A stretch of 9,722 nucleotides of DNA from NCBI GenBank assembly GCA_028282485.1, contig JANQHU010000116.1, positions 1-9,722 on the forward strand. The letters are read 5' to 3'. This document shows, piece after piece, positions 1 to 5,714 of the stretch. Position numbers and translations under genes: made by a program. Position 1 is the first letter of the stretch; each line of letters begins with the position of its first letter. Origin of the DNA: Bacillota bacterium. GTDB lineage: Bacteria > Bacillota > UBA4882 > UBA8346. The notes under the pieces are model-generated. The model did not search any database. It saw only the letters and a list, made by a program, of their open reading frames with translations, and had not been told where the DNA came from.

Positions 1-1
1 C

Positions 2-487
2 AAAGGAGCTTACGTCTTGCATATGTTGCGGTCGGTGGTGGGGGAAAGAAAATTTTGGGCTTATCTCAAAAAGTTTGTTGGGGAATATAGCTATCGAAAA
101 GCCGGGGTGCGGGATTTTTCAAAGCTGGGGCTGCGGTTATATGGCCGGGAGTTAGTCGGGTTTTTTCGCCAATGGGTCTATGCGGTGGGGGCTTATGATG
201 TGGCCATTAAGCAAGTTATCTTCACAAAAAGGAACCAAGAGTATGCTGTCAGTATCAAGCTAGCTAATCTGGGGTTATTAAACATTCCCGGGCGGGTGGA
301 CCTAAAAATAGTGGCCGGATCCCAAACTTACACGGATACAGTTACTTTAAAGGGTCTCAGCACTATGGTACATAAAACTCTGCCCGTGCCGCCGGAACGA
401 ATTGAAGTGAATTATCAAGGAGATATCTTAGAAATAAACCGGAACAATAATTATTATCTTAATAAATATCTTCATAAACAGAAATAA
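2..487 (+). CDS. M1-family metallopeptidase (aminopeptidase N-like), C-terminal fragment
   Basis: This is the 3' end of a gene whose start lies left of the window; the frame is open from base 2 (Lys-Gly-Ala-Tyr-Val) and ends at TAA 485-487, giving about 161 residues. The opening KGAYVLHMLRSVVGE matches the conserved helix that follows the zinc site in M1 peptidases (typical form: KGA.VL.MLR...G...F). It is followed by FWAYLKKFVGEYSYRKAG and FFRQWVYAVGAYDVAI at about residues 54-69, the usual M1 boundary where the helical catalytic domain gives way to a beta-rich tail. The last 90 or so residues look like that beta domain, and the protein stops there without the long ERAP1-type C-terminal domain. 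The HEXXH zinc motif and the GAMEN motif would be upstream and cannot be checked. An internal TTG at 17 is not a credible start. A hairpin terminator follows at once. Confidence 0.8.
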   Translation, partial: KGAYVLHMLRSVVGERKFWAYLKKFVGEYSYRKAGVRDFSKLGLRLYGRELVGFFRQWVYAVGAYDVAIKQVIFTKRNQEYAVSIKLANLGLLNIPGRVDLKIVAGSQTYTDTVTLKGLSTMVHKTLPVPPERIEVNYQGDILEINRNNNYYLNKYLHKQK

Positions 488-491
488 ACGA

Positions 492-529
492 ATTTCCCGA
501 GGGGAAATCCGTCTTTACTTTTGTTTTTT
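492..529 (+). terminator. Rho-independent terminator after the M1 peptidase gene
   Basis: A 7-bp perfect stem, ATTTCCC (492-498) with GGGAAAT (502-508) around a GAG loop, is followed by a T-rich tract from 512 to 529. It sits 5 bases after the peptidase stop codon. The left flank is A-rich on the plus strand, so the same hairpin may also stop sigH transcripts arriving on the minus strand. Confidence 0.65.
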
Positions 530-554
530 AGTTGATTGTTGGGCGCTTTAAAGT

Positions 555-1214
555 TTACTCGTAATTATTGCATTCGTCGCGCTTCTCTAAGTAACGTTCT
601 AATTTTCTTTTGACCCGTTGCAAGGCATTGTCAATGGATTTCACGTGACGCCGTAAGTCTTTGGCAATCTCTTGGTAAGAACGGCCGTCTAGGTAGGACA
701 TTAAGACTTTCCATTCGAGGTCGCTTAAAAACTCGCCCATTTTATGTTCAATATCAATAAACTCTTCCCGACTGATCACCAGTTCTTCGGGATCAGTTAC
801 TTTGGTTCCCGAAATTACGTCAAGTAACGTGCGGTCCGATTCTTCATCGTAAATCGGTTTGTTTAACGAAACATATGAGTTTAACGGAATGTGTTTTTGC
901 CGTGTTGCTGTTTTAATGGCGGTAATAATCTGTCTGGTAATACAAAGTTCGGCAAAAGCACGAAAGGAAGCTAATTTATCATTCCGAAAGTCCCGAATCG
1001 CTTTATAAAGGCCAATCATACCTTCTTGAATAATGTCTTCCCGGTCGGCACCAATTAAAAAATAGGAACGGGCTTTGGCACGAACAAAATTTTTGTACTT
1101 ATTTATGAGAAACTCCTGAGCGGAATCACTACCATTACGAGCTGCTTCGACAATTGTTTCATCCAACATTTCATCATAGATTTCAGCTGAATTCCTTTGC
1201 AGCTTTGCTCCCAC
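555..1214 (-). CDS. sigH: RNA polymerase sigma factor SigH (sporulation/transition state)
   Basis: A 219-residue sigma-70 family protein. From memory it is very close to Bacillus subtilis SigH (218 residues): the block FVRAKARSYFLIGADRED (residues 43-60), the following QEGMIGLYKAIRDF and RQIITAIKTATRQKHIPLNS (region 2, about 37-113), and the C-terminal DGRSYQEIA and HVKSIDNALQRVKRKLE (region 4 helix-turn-helix, about 176-206) are nearly unchanged. SigH directs RNA polymerase to early sporulation and stationary-phase promoters. I chose GTG at 1214 because a GGAGG (1228-1224) lies 9 bases upstream and the length then fits the family. The longer frame back to 1253 adds 13 residues unlike SigH and would bury the ribosome binding site. 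The gene stands alone, convergent with the M1 peptidase gene and divergent from the unknown gene, without the secE-nusG or rRNA-methylase neighbours often seen beside sigH. Confidence 0.95.
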   Translation of the reverse strand: MGAKLQRNSAEIYDEMLDETIVEAARNGSDSAQEFLINKYKNFVRAKARSYFLIGADREDIIQEGMIGLYKAIRDFRNDKLASFRAFAELCITRQIITAIKTATRQKHIPLNSYVSLNKPIYDEESDRTLLDVISGTKVTDPEELVISREEFIDIEHKMGEFLSDLEWKVLMSYLDGRSYQEIAKDLRRHVKSIDNALQRVKRKLERYLEKRDECNNYE

Positions 1215-1223
1215 TAAGAATCG

Positions 1224-1228
1224 CCTCC
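1224..1228 (-). promoter_or_regulatory. Ribosome binding site deciding the sigH start
   Basis: On the minus strand GGAGG is followed by 9 bases and GTG (1214). It supports the GTG over the upstream in-frame ATG at 1253, which lacks a comparable site. Confidence 0.75.
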
Positions 1229-1261
1229 GGCAAGTATATATTTTTAAAAACAATTATCTTT

Positions 1262-1289
1262 ATTATAACAGAATTATTTAAATATGCAA
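1262..1289 (-). promoter_or_regulatory. Proximal sigma-A type promoter of sigH
   Basis: The minus strand shows TTGCAT (1289-1284), a 16-base spacer and a perfect TATAAT (1267-1262), with a TG one base upstream of the -10 (extended -10 form). The transcript would begin near 1255, giving a leader of about 40 bases before the GTG. Confidence 0.6.
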
Positions 1290-1364
1290 TCATAAAATTA
1301 AAAAAGTAAAAATTTAACTGTTAGTGAGCAAAAATAATTGATTTTAATACAAGCTTACAATTTA

Positions 1365-1394
1365 ATTATACAGCCTCTAAAGCCGCAACGTCAA
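1365..1394 (-). promoter_or_regulatory. Possible distal sigma-A type promoter of sigH
   Basis: The minus strand shows TTGACG (1394-1389), an 18-base spacer and TATAAT (1370-1365). It would give a leader of roughly 145 bases and pass through the proximal promoter. The two hexamers are good but the region is AT-rich, so chance TATAAT matches are possible. Confidence 0.4.
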
Positions 1395-1442
1395 GAGCTT
1401 ATTTATATTTCGGTGGTTTTTGAAGTTTTTTTTGTTAATTAC

Positions 1443-1470
1443 TTGACATATATTGGAATAGTGATAAAAT
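1443..1470 (+). promoter_or_regulatory. Sigma-A promoter of the 394-residue unknown gene
   Basis: TTGACA (1443-1448), a perfect -35, is followed after 16 bases by TAAAAT (1465-1470). Transcription would begin near 1477, leaving a leader of about 20 bases that consists largely of the ribosome binding region (GGGGTGTGAGG, 1480-1490) before ATG 1496. Confidence 0.6.
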
Positions 1471-1495
1471 TAATTTAAAGGGGTGTGAGGTTTAT

Positions 1496-2680
1496 ATGAA
1501 TAATATAGCCAATATAAATGCCAGTACAAATGGAAAAAGTAATCAAAGTGTTGGTCAAATTAATGTTCAAAATAATAACGTATTAAAACAAGAAAAATTC
1601 AAGATAAAACCAGGAGATTTTGAAATAAATCCAGAAGGTTTTCGAATAGAAGATTTATTTAATGAAAAAAATAATGATGCTACTTCACTCTCAGATAAAA
1701 ATCCAGAACAGGTTCAAAATCTAAGTTTGCAAGAAGATGACAAAGGTAAAGAAGAAAACGATATTACTAAGTTTTTAGAACAAATAGATAAAAATGGTGA
1801 TTTTGATATAGATCCGGATATAAATTCAAATGATTTGAAGCTTGAAAAAGAAGAGTTGGTTAATCAAATTATTAAAAATGTTAAAAATAACCCAGAACTT
1901 GCAGAAGGCTTAGCCGAATATTTAAAATTAGAAACTGATAATAATCAACAAATCCCTGAAGATCAAGTACGACAAAAATTACTTTCTTTAGATAAAAATG
2001 AGTTGGTGTCATTTGATAATGATATAAACGAGTATATAAAAAACAAGAATTCAGAGTTGCAGATTTATATAAAGCAAATTGAAGCTTATATGCAAACTGC
2101 CGAGTATCAGTCGATTTCAGTTGAAGAACAAGGGCAATTATTAATAAATTTAATAATTAGTAAATTAAATTTAGCAACTTCGAAAAAAGTTGAAATAACT
2201 CCAGAATATATAAAGTTGCTTGAAGAAATTAATAACAAATTAACTCAAATGCCAAAAACAGCAAATGAAATTAAGAAGGATAAATTAAATCCCCAAGAAA
2301 AGCAATTAAAAGAACAAGAAGTTAATAAAAAAATTGCTCAAGAAGAACCTCCAAAAGATCGAGTCCCGCAAATTGCTAAAGAGCATAAAAAACATATGGA
2401 AAAAGAAGATAAATTTATATTAAAAACCTTGACCGCTCCATTTACATATACTTGGGGAAGAATTATCAAACCCGTTTTCGGGACCGTGGTAGAGCCTATT
2501 GATAATTTTTTAAAGGGTCATATAAATACTTTTGAAGACTCAAGTTATGAACCTAATGGTCTTATGCAAAAATGGGGTGCACTGGATGCTAAAATTTCTA
2601 AATTTTTACTACTGGGGATACCTAGGTTTTTAAGAGGAATTTTTGGTTTGTTTTTAAATGATAAACCTAAGAAAGACTAA
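1496..2680 (+). CDS. Hypothetical 394-residue Asn/Lys/Glu-rich protein, AT-rich gene
   Basis: I do not recognise this protein. It begins at ATG 1496 behind a purine-rich site (GTGAGG, 1485-1490). There is no signal peptide. Residues 1-95 are polar and low in complexity (Asn, Gln, Lys, Glu). An octapeptide is repeated: GDFEINPE (40-47) and GDFDIDPD (101-108). Residues about 115-290 look helical and charged, with probable coiled-coil stretches. The last 85 residues differ: more aromatic and glycine-containing (TYTWGRIIKPVFG), then a hydrophobic or amphipathic stretch near 368-388 (SKFLLLGIPRFLRGIFGLFL) before a KPKKD end. The C-terminus may bind a membrane or a partner. The gene is visibly more AT-rich than its neighbours (bases 1501-1560 hold 17 G/C of 60, against 29 of 60 for bases 6001-6060), suggesting transfer or fast evolution. 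It has its own promoter and terminator and is therefore probably monocistronic. That it is translated is likely, given the uninterrupted length and good expression signals. Confidence 0.8.
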   Translation: MNNIANINASTNGKSNQSVGQINVQNNNVLKQEKFKIKPGDFEINPEGFRIEDLFNEKNNDATSLSDKNPEQVQNLSLQEDDKGKEENDITKFLEQIDKNGDFDIDPDINSNDLKLEKEELVNQIIKNVKNNPELAEGLAEYLKLETDNNQQIPEDQVRQKLLSLDKNELVSFDNDINEYIKNKNSELQIYIKQIEAYMQTAEYQSISVEEQGQLLINLIISKLNLATSKKVEITPEYIKLLEEINNKLTQMPKTANEIKKDKLNPQEKQLKEQEVNKKIAQEEPPKDRVPQIAKEHKKHMEKEDKFILKTLTAPFTYTWGRIIKPVFGTVVEPIDNFLKGHINTFEDSSYEPNGLMQKWGALDAKISKFLLLGIPRFLRGIFGLFLNDKPKKD

Positions 2681-2733
2681 ATAATCCAGAGCATAATTCA
2701 TTGTTATAACCAATCAAAGCCTGCAACCAGTTC

Positions 2734-2771
2734 AATTTCAAAAAATAGTTTTTTGAAATTAAATTTTTTTT
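2734..2771 (+). terminator. Terminator of the unknown gene
   Basis: A perfect 12-bp stem (AATTTCAAAAAA, 2734-2745, with TTTTTTGAAATT, 2749-2760) around a TAG loop is followed by AAA and eight T (2764-2771). The stem is almost all A-T, so it may be a weak stop. Confidence 0.6.
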
Positions 2772-2791
2772 ATATTTTTAAAATAAAACTA

Positions 2792-2818
2792 TAAATTAAT
2801 TACAACTCTTGCCGATAA
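2792..2818 (+). promoter_or_regulatory. Sigma-28 (SigD/FliA) promoter of the chemoreceptor gene
   Basis: TAAA (2792-2795), exactly 15 bases, then GCCGATAA (2811-2818) reproduce the flagellar sigma-28 consensus TAAA-N15-GCCGATAA without mismatch. Transcription would begin near 2825, about 36 bases before the GTG start. The downstream gene is a chemoreceptor, a typical late-class flagellar regulon member, which makes the assignment strong. Confidence 0.88.
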
Positions 2819-2835
2819 TAATTAGTAGTTTTTAT

Positions 2836-2858
2836 AAGATTCCGGGAGGGGGAATCTT
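2836..2858 (+). promoter_or_regulatory. Hairpin carrying the chemoreceptor ribosome binding site in its loop
   Basis: AAGATTCC (2836-2843) and GGAATCTT (2851-2858) form a perfect 8-bp stem. The 7-base loop is GGGAGGG (2844-2850), the Shine-Dalgarno sequence for the GTG at 2861. The stem ends two bases before the start codon. Confidence 0.6.
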
Positions 2859-2860
2859 CG

Positions 2861-4564
2861 GTGCCGAGAAAAAAGCGGTTTAAAAGTACGGGGGCCAAAA
2901 TTAGGTTCGGCTTTTTTCTAATCATTGGGATGTTTCTAAGTATTATTATTGCCGTCTTCTATTTTACTTCCGACTTTAACGAACGCTATAGCAGTATCTT
3001 GCAAATAATCAGTAGTACGGATAAGATTTCGGAGCGTTTAGGGAAGCATACTTATACTTTAGTTAACCAGTTAACTTTAGTGGACCGACGTAAAAAGATG
3101 TATGCTAATAGTAAACCGGTTCGGGATGAGGTTTATGCAGCCCTAAACTTTGTGGATGGCATGCTTCCCCGCGGGGATGCGAATGTGCGGGTAAAGTATG
3201 CGGCTGTAGCCGCTAAGGTGGATACATATTTTGACAACTTGAAGTATATTTCCGCTGGGGCAGAAAAGCTTTCCCTGGGAGTGGTGCTCAAAAAATATCA
3301 GGAAACTAGGAAGTTAAATGAGTTTATTGATTCCGGGATTAAAGATCTAATTGCCGCGGAGTTGCAATATAGTGAGGAAATCAGGAGGGAGATTGATCAA
3401 AATTACGATTTTATCCGCCTGGTTTCTTTTGCTTGTATCATCGTGGTCGGACTTTTTGCCTTTTTTTATTCCCTGGGGCTCTCCACCCGAATTGCCAAGG
3501 TGATGAAGACTCTGACCGCGGCTTTTACCACTATGGCTAACGGAGATCTCGGCTTGGCGGATATTGTGATTAAGTCTAATGATGAGTTTGAGATCCTCAG
3601 TAAGGCTTTTAATAATATGAAAAATAGTGTTAAAAATATTACCAAAAAAGTAAATGACGTTAGTGAAGATTTAACGGGTTTAATCGATAATTTAAATGAT
3701 AATCTGCAACAAAATGCCGACATTAGTAATCAAATAGCCCTCACCATGCAGGATATCGCAGCAGGAGCTGAGCGGCAGGTAAATGCCGCCTCTAAAGCTT
3801 CCCATAATGTAGATGATATTAAAATTTTGTTAGACGGAATTTCTGATAATGCCCAAGTGGTTACCGATTTATCCCAGGAGTCTAACACTTTTGCGAAAGA
3901 GGGCACTAAATCAATTAGCATCTTTGTGCAGCAAAATGAATCGGTTAATCAGGCCATCTTAAATATGGCGGGAGTGATTAGTGATCTGAATCAGCAATCT
4001 CAAAGTATTCATCAAATTAGCGAAGTAATTACCAATATAGCCGAACAGACCAATCTCCTTTCCTTAAATGCGGCTATTGAAGCCAGTAAAGCCGGAGAGT
4101 ACGGCCAGGGTTTTGCCGTGGTTGCCGATGAAGTGAAGAAGTTAGCCGACCAGTCGGCCCTTTCGGCTAAGCAGGTTATCAATACTATCGGCACTATGCA
4201 AAAGGAAATGGCCAAATTAAATGCTAATATGAAAGAATGGACCGCCGAAGCCGAGCGCTCCAGTGGCTTGATGAGTACGGTGAATCAAGCTCTCGATGAT
4301 ATTGAAAAGAGTAGTTTCATGGTTGATCACGAAGTGAAAAATACTTCTGCCAGCATTACCGAAGCGGTGACCGGGATTGGGACTATCGAAACCGCCAGTA
4401 AAGATATCTCCAATATTGCCCAAACCTTTGCCGCCAGTAGTGAGGAGGTTGCCGCTTGTACCGAGGAGCAGGCAAGCCGCGTGGACCAGATCCTCAATTC
4501 TTTTAATACGATTATGAATTCTGCCAAAGATTTAAAGAGCTCCATTAAGAAGTTTAAAATGTAA
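2861..4564 (+). CDS. Methyl-accepting chemotaxis protein, transmembrane receptor
   Basis: A 567-residue chemoreceptor that passes ligand signals to the CheA-CheW complex. Order of parts: a basic N-terminus; TM1 at about 16-36; an extracytoplasmic, mostly helical sensor domain at about 37-184 (four-helix-bundle-like in length; ligand unknown); TM2 at about 185-207; a HAMP domain at about 205-262 (MANGDL, SNDEFEILSKAFNNM); then the long signalling coiled coil. The conserved hairpin tip is at about 386-420 (IAEQTNLLSLNAAIEASKAGE, then GQGFAVVADEVKKLA), with Ser at 401 and 409 where Ala is usual. There is no C-terminal pentapeptide tether for CheR or CheB. Translation starts at GTG 2861; no ATG competes and the ribosome binding site lies directly upstream in a hairpin loop. 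A perfect sigma-28 promoter drives it, so it should be made with the flagellar late genes. A sugar importer operon lies just downstream, separated by a 42-bp palindrome. Confidence 0.93.
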   Translation: MPRKKRFKSTGAKIRFGFFLIIGMFLSIIIAVFYFTSDFNERYSSILQIISSTDKISERLGKHTYTLVNQLTLVDRRKKMYANSKPVRDEVYAALNFVDGMLPRGDANVRVKYAAVAAKVDTYFDNLKYISAGAEKLSLGVVLKKYQETRKLNEFIDSGIKDLIAAELQYSEEIRREIDQNYDFIRLVSFACIIVVGLFAFFYSLGLSTRIAKVMKTLTAAFTTMANGDLGLADIVIKSNDEFEILSKAFNNMKNSVKNITKKVNDVSEDLTGLIDNLNDNLQQNADISNQIALTMQDIAAGAERQVNAASKASHNVDDIKILLDGISDNAQVVTDLSQESNTFAKEGTKSISIFVQQNESVNQAILNMAGVISDLNQQSQSIHQISEVITNIAEQTNLLSLNAAIEASKAGEYGQGFAVVADEVKKLADQSALSAKQVINTIGTMQKEMAKLNANMKEWTAEAERSSGLMSTVNQALDDIEKSSFMVDHEVKNTSASITEAVTGIGTIETASKDISNIAQTFAASSEEVAACTEEQASRVDQILNSFNTIMNSAKDLKSSIKKFKM

Positions 4565-4611
4565 CTGTTTTACAAAGAATTTAAATTCTTTGTAAAACAG
4601 TTATTTATTTA
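4562..4611 (+). terminator. 42-bp perfect palindrome at the chemoreceptor stop, probable terminator
   Basis: Bases 4562-4603 are one uninterrupted perfect inverted repeat (arms of 21 bp, starting TAACTGTTTTACAAAG), with no spacer at the centre. The left arm begins with the TAA stop codon of the chemoreceptor. A T-rich but broken tract (TTTATTT) follows. As RNA it would form a very stable hairpin, and most likely it ends the chemoreceptor transcript. Confidence 0.65.
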
Positions 4612-4615
4612 GCAA

Positions 4616-4750
4616 GTGATAGAAAAACTGGCATTGGAGAAAGGGGGAGAAGAAGCGAAAAAAATGAAGGAACTATACTCACAAGCTGAGGATAGGTTGT
4701 TCTGTGAAGCGATTTATAGGGTTGGAAAAAGGTTGATTATTATTTTTTAG
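4616..4750 (+). CDS. Possible 44-codon leader ORF before the sugar-binding protein
   Basis: A frame from GTG 4616 to TAG 4748-4750 encodes 44 residues containing KELYSQAEDRLFCEAIYRVG and ending in RLIIIF. A second possible start is ATG 4664, giving 28 residues. Neither start has a well-spaced ribosome binding site (the nearest G-rich run, GGGGG at about 4643-4647, is too far from the ATG). The stop codon shares its last G with the GGAGG (4750-4754) of the next gene, which would allow translational coupling. It may be a leader peptide, the eroded tail of a lost gene, or chance. The sequence looks more protein-like than random, but I do not recognise it. Confidence 0.2.
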   Translation: MIEKLALEKGGEEAKKMKELYSQAEDRLFCEAIYRVGKRLIIIF

Positions 4751-4761
4751 GAGGTTATTTA

Positions 4762-5697
4762 ATGTCGAAAAGAAAATTATTTGCCATAGCTTTGGGAGTT
4801 ATCTTAATTATCAGTCTGTTAGCCGTGGGAGTTGATGCCAAGAAACGTTATCGTTTTGGGGCTACTTATATGACTTTAAACAATCCGTTCTTCTTAGCTT
4901 TAAATGGTGGCATTGAATCAATCACTAAAAAGAAAGGCGACACGGTGATTACTTTAGATCCGGCGTTGGATCAAGCCAAGCAGATTAGTCAAATTGAAGA
5001 TCTAATTGCCCAACGAGTGGATGCCATCTTTTTAAATCCGGTGGATTGGAAAGGGATTAAGCCGGCTTTAGAAGCAGCCAAAAGAGCTAAAATCCCCATT
5101 ATTAATGTGGATGCTCCGGTTTATGATAAAAAATTAGTAGCTTGTATCGTGGCCTCGGACAATTATAATGCTGGAGTTTTAGCAGCGAAAGATATGATGA
5201 AACGATTAAAAAGAGCGAATATTGTGTTGTTAGAGCATCCCACCGCCAAATCAGCCATTGACCGTACTAAAGCTTTTGAAGATACTATTAAAGGTAAGTC
5301 CCGCTATAAAATCGTTGCCAAACAAAGTTCTTCCGGCCAGTTAGAACATGCGATGCCGGTAATGGAGAACATTCTGCAAGCCAATAAGAAGATTGATGTG
5401 GTCATGGGCTTAAATGATCCTACCGCTATGGGGGCATTGGCCGCATTGCAAGCCGCTGGTAAAGACAAAGGCGTCTTGATTTACGGAGTTGATGGTGCTC
5501 CAGAAGCTAAAAAAATGATTAAAGAGGGTTTGATGACTGCTACTTCAGCCCAATCCCCCATTAGTATTGGGAAAACAGCCGCCAAAATCGCCTATAAAAT
5601 TTTAGCTAAGAAAAAAGTAAAGCATGAAATCTTAGTTCCAGTAACTTTAATTGATAAGAAGAATGTGCATAAATTCAACCTCAATGGTTGGCAATAA
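4762..5697 (+). CDS. rbsB: RbsB-like sugar-binding protein of an ABC importer
   Basis: A 311-residue periplasmic-binding protein of the Peripla_BP_4 family, which delivers a sugar to the importer encoded downstream. It starts at ATG 4762, seven bases after GGAGG. The N-terminus is a signal peptide (KRK, hydrophobic core at about 6-22, likely cut after VDA at 26) with no lipobox cysteine. Comparison with E. coli RbsB from memory: NNPFF (40-44), Asp117, Arg168 (SAIDRTKAF), Asn218 (LNDPTAMGAL), Asp244 (YGVDGAPEA) and Gln264 (TSAQSP) match ribose contacts. The contact arginine after Asp117 is Ala118, and the aromatic contact near 190-195 (SSSGQLEH) seems missing. The sugar could be ribose or another monosaccharide. 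It is the first gene of a B-A-C ordered operon and is followed by a strong terminator before the ATPase gene. The symbol marks family similarity only. Confidence 0.85.
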   Translation: MSKRKLFAIALGVILIISLLAVGVDAKKRYRFGATYMTLNNPFFLALNGGIESITKKKGDTVITLDPALDQAKQISQIEDLIAQRVDAIFLNPVDWKGIKPALEAAKRAKIPIINVDAPVYDKKLVACIVASDNYNAGVLAAKDMMKRLKRANIVLLEHPTAKSAIDRTKAFEDTIKGKSRYKIVAKQSSSGQLEHAMPVMENILQANKKIDVVMGLNDPTAMGALAALQAAGKDKGVLIYGVDGAPEAKKMIKEGLMTATSAQSPISIGKTAAKIAYKILAKKKVKHEILVPVTLIDKKNVHKFNLNGWQ

Positions 5698-5714
5698 TTA
5701 GTTATTACTGCCCC

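Noticed and set aside
1430..1495. SigH-type promoter for the unknown gene
   Set aside because: A GGAAT resembling the SigH -10 is present, but no AGGA-type -35 lies 11-12 bases upstream, while a clear TTGACA/TAAAAT pair explains the start.
1254..1495. Riboswitch or structured RNA in the sigH/unknown-gene spacer
   Set aside because: The interval is AT-rich and holds promoters, but I found no long complementary arms or known riboswitch core.
1784..1830. EF-hand or dockerin calcium loop in the unknown protein (DKNGDFDIDPDI)
   Set aside because: The first acidic positions fit, but position 6 is Phe instead of Gly and position 12 is Ile instead of Glu/Asp, so it is not a canonical loop.
3466..4545. 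Minus-strand open frames within the chemoreceptor gene
   Set aside because: They are shadows of the strong coding frame on the plus strand, have no ribosome binding sites and no recognisable protein features.
4622..4660. Sigma-54 promoter (TGGCA near 4629) before the sugar importer operon
   Set aside because: TGGCA is present but the required GC-containing TTGCA element is missing at the right distance.
4690..4730. Possible catabolite-responsive (cre) site TGTGAAGCGATTTATA before the sugar importer operon
   Set aside because: It resembles the TG-N-AA-R-CG core but is off by one base and lacks the closing CA, so the match is too weak.
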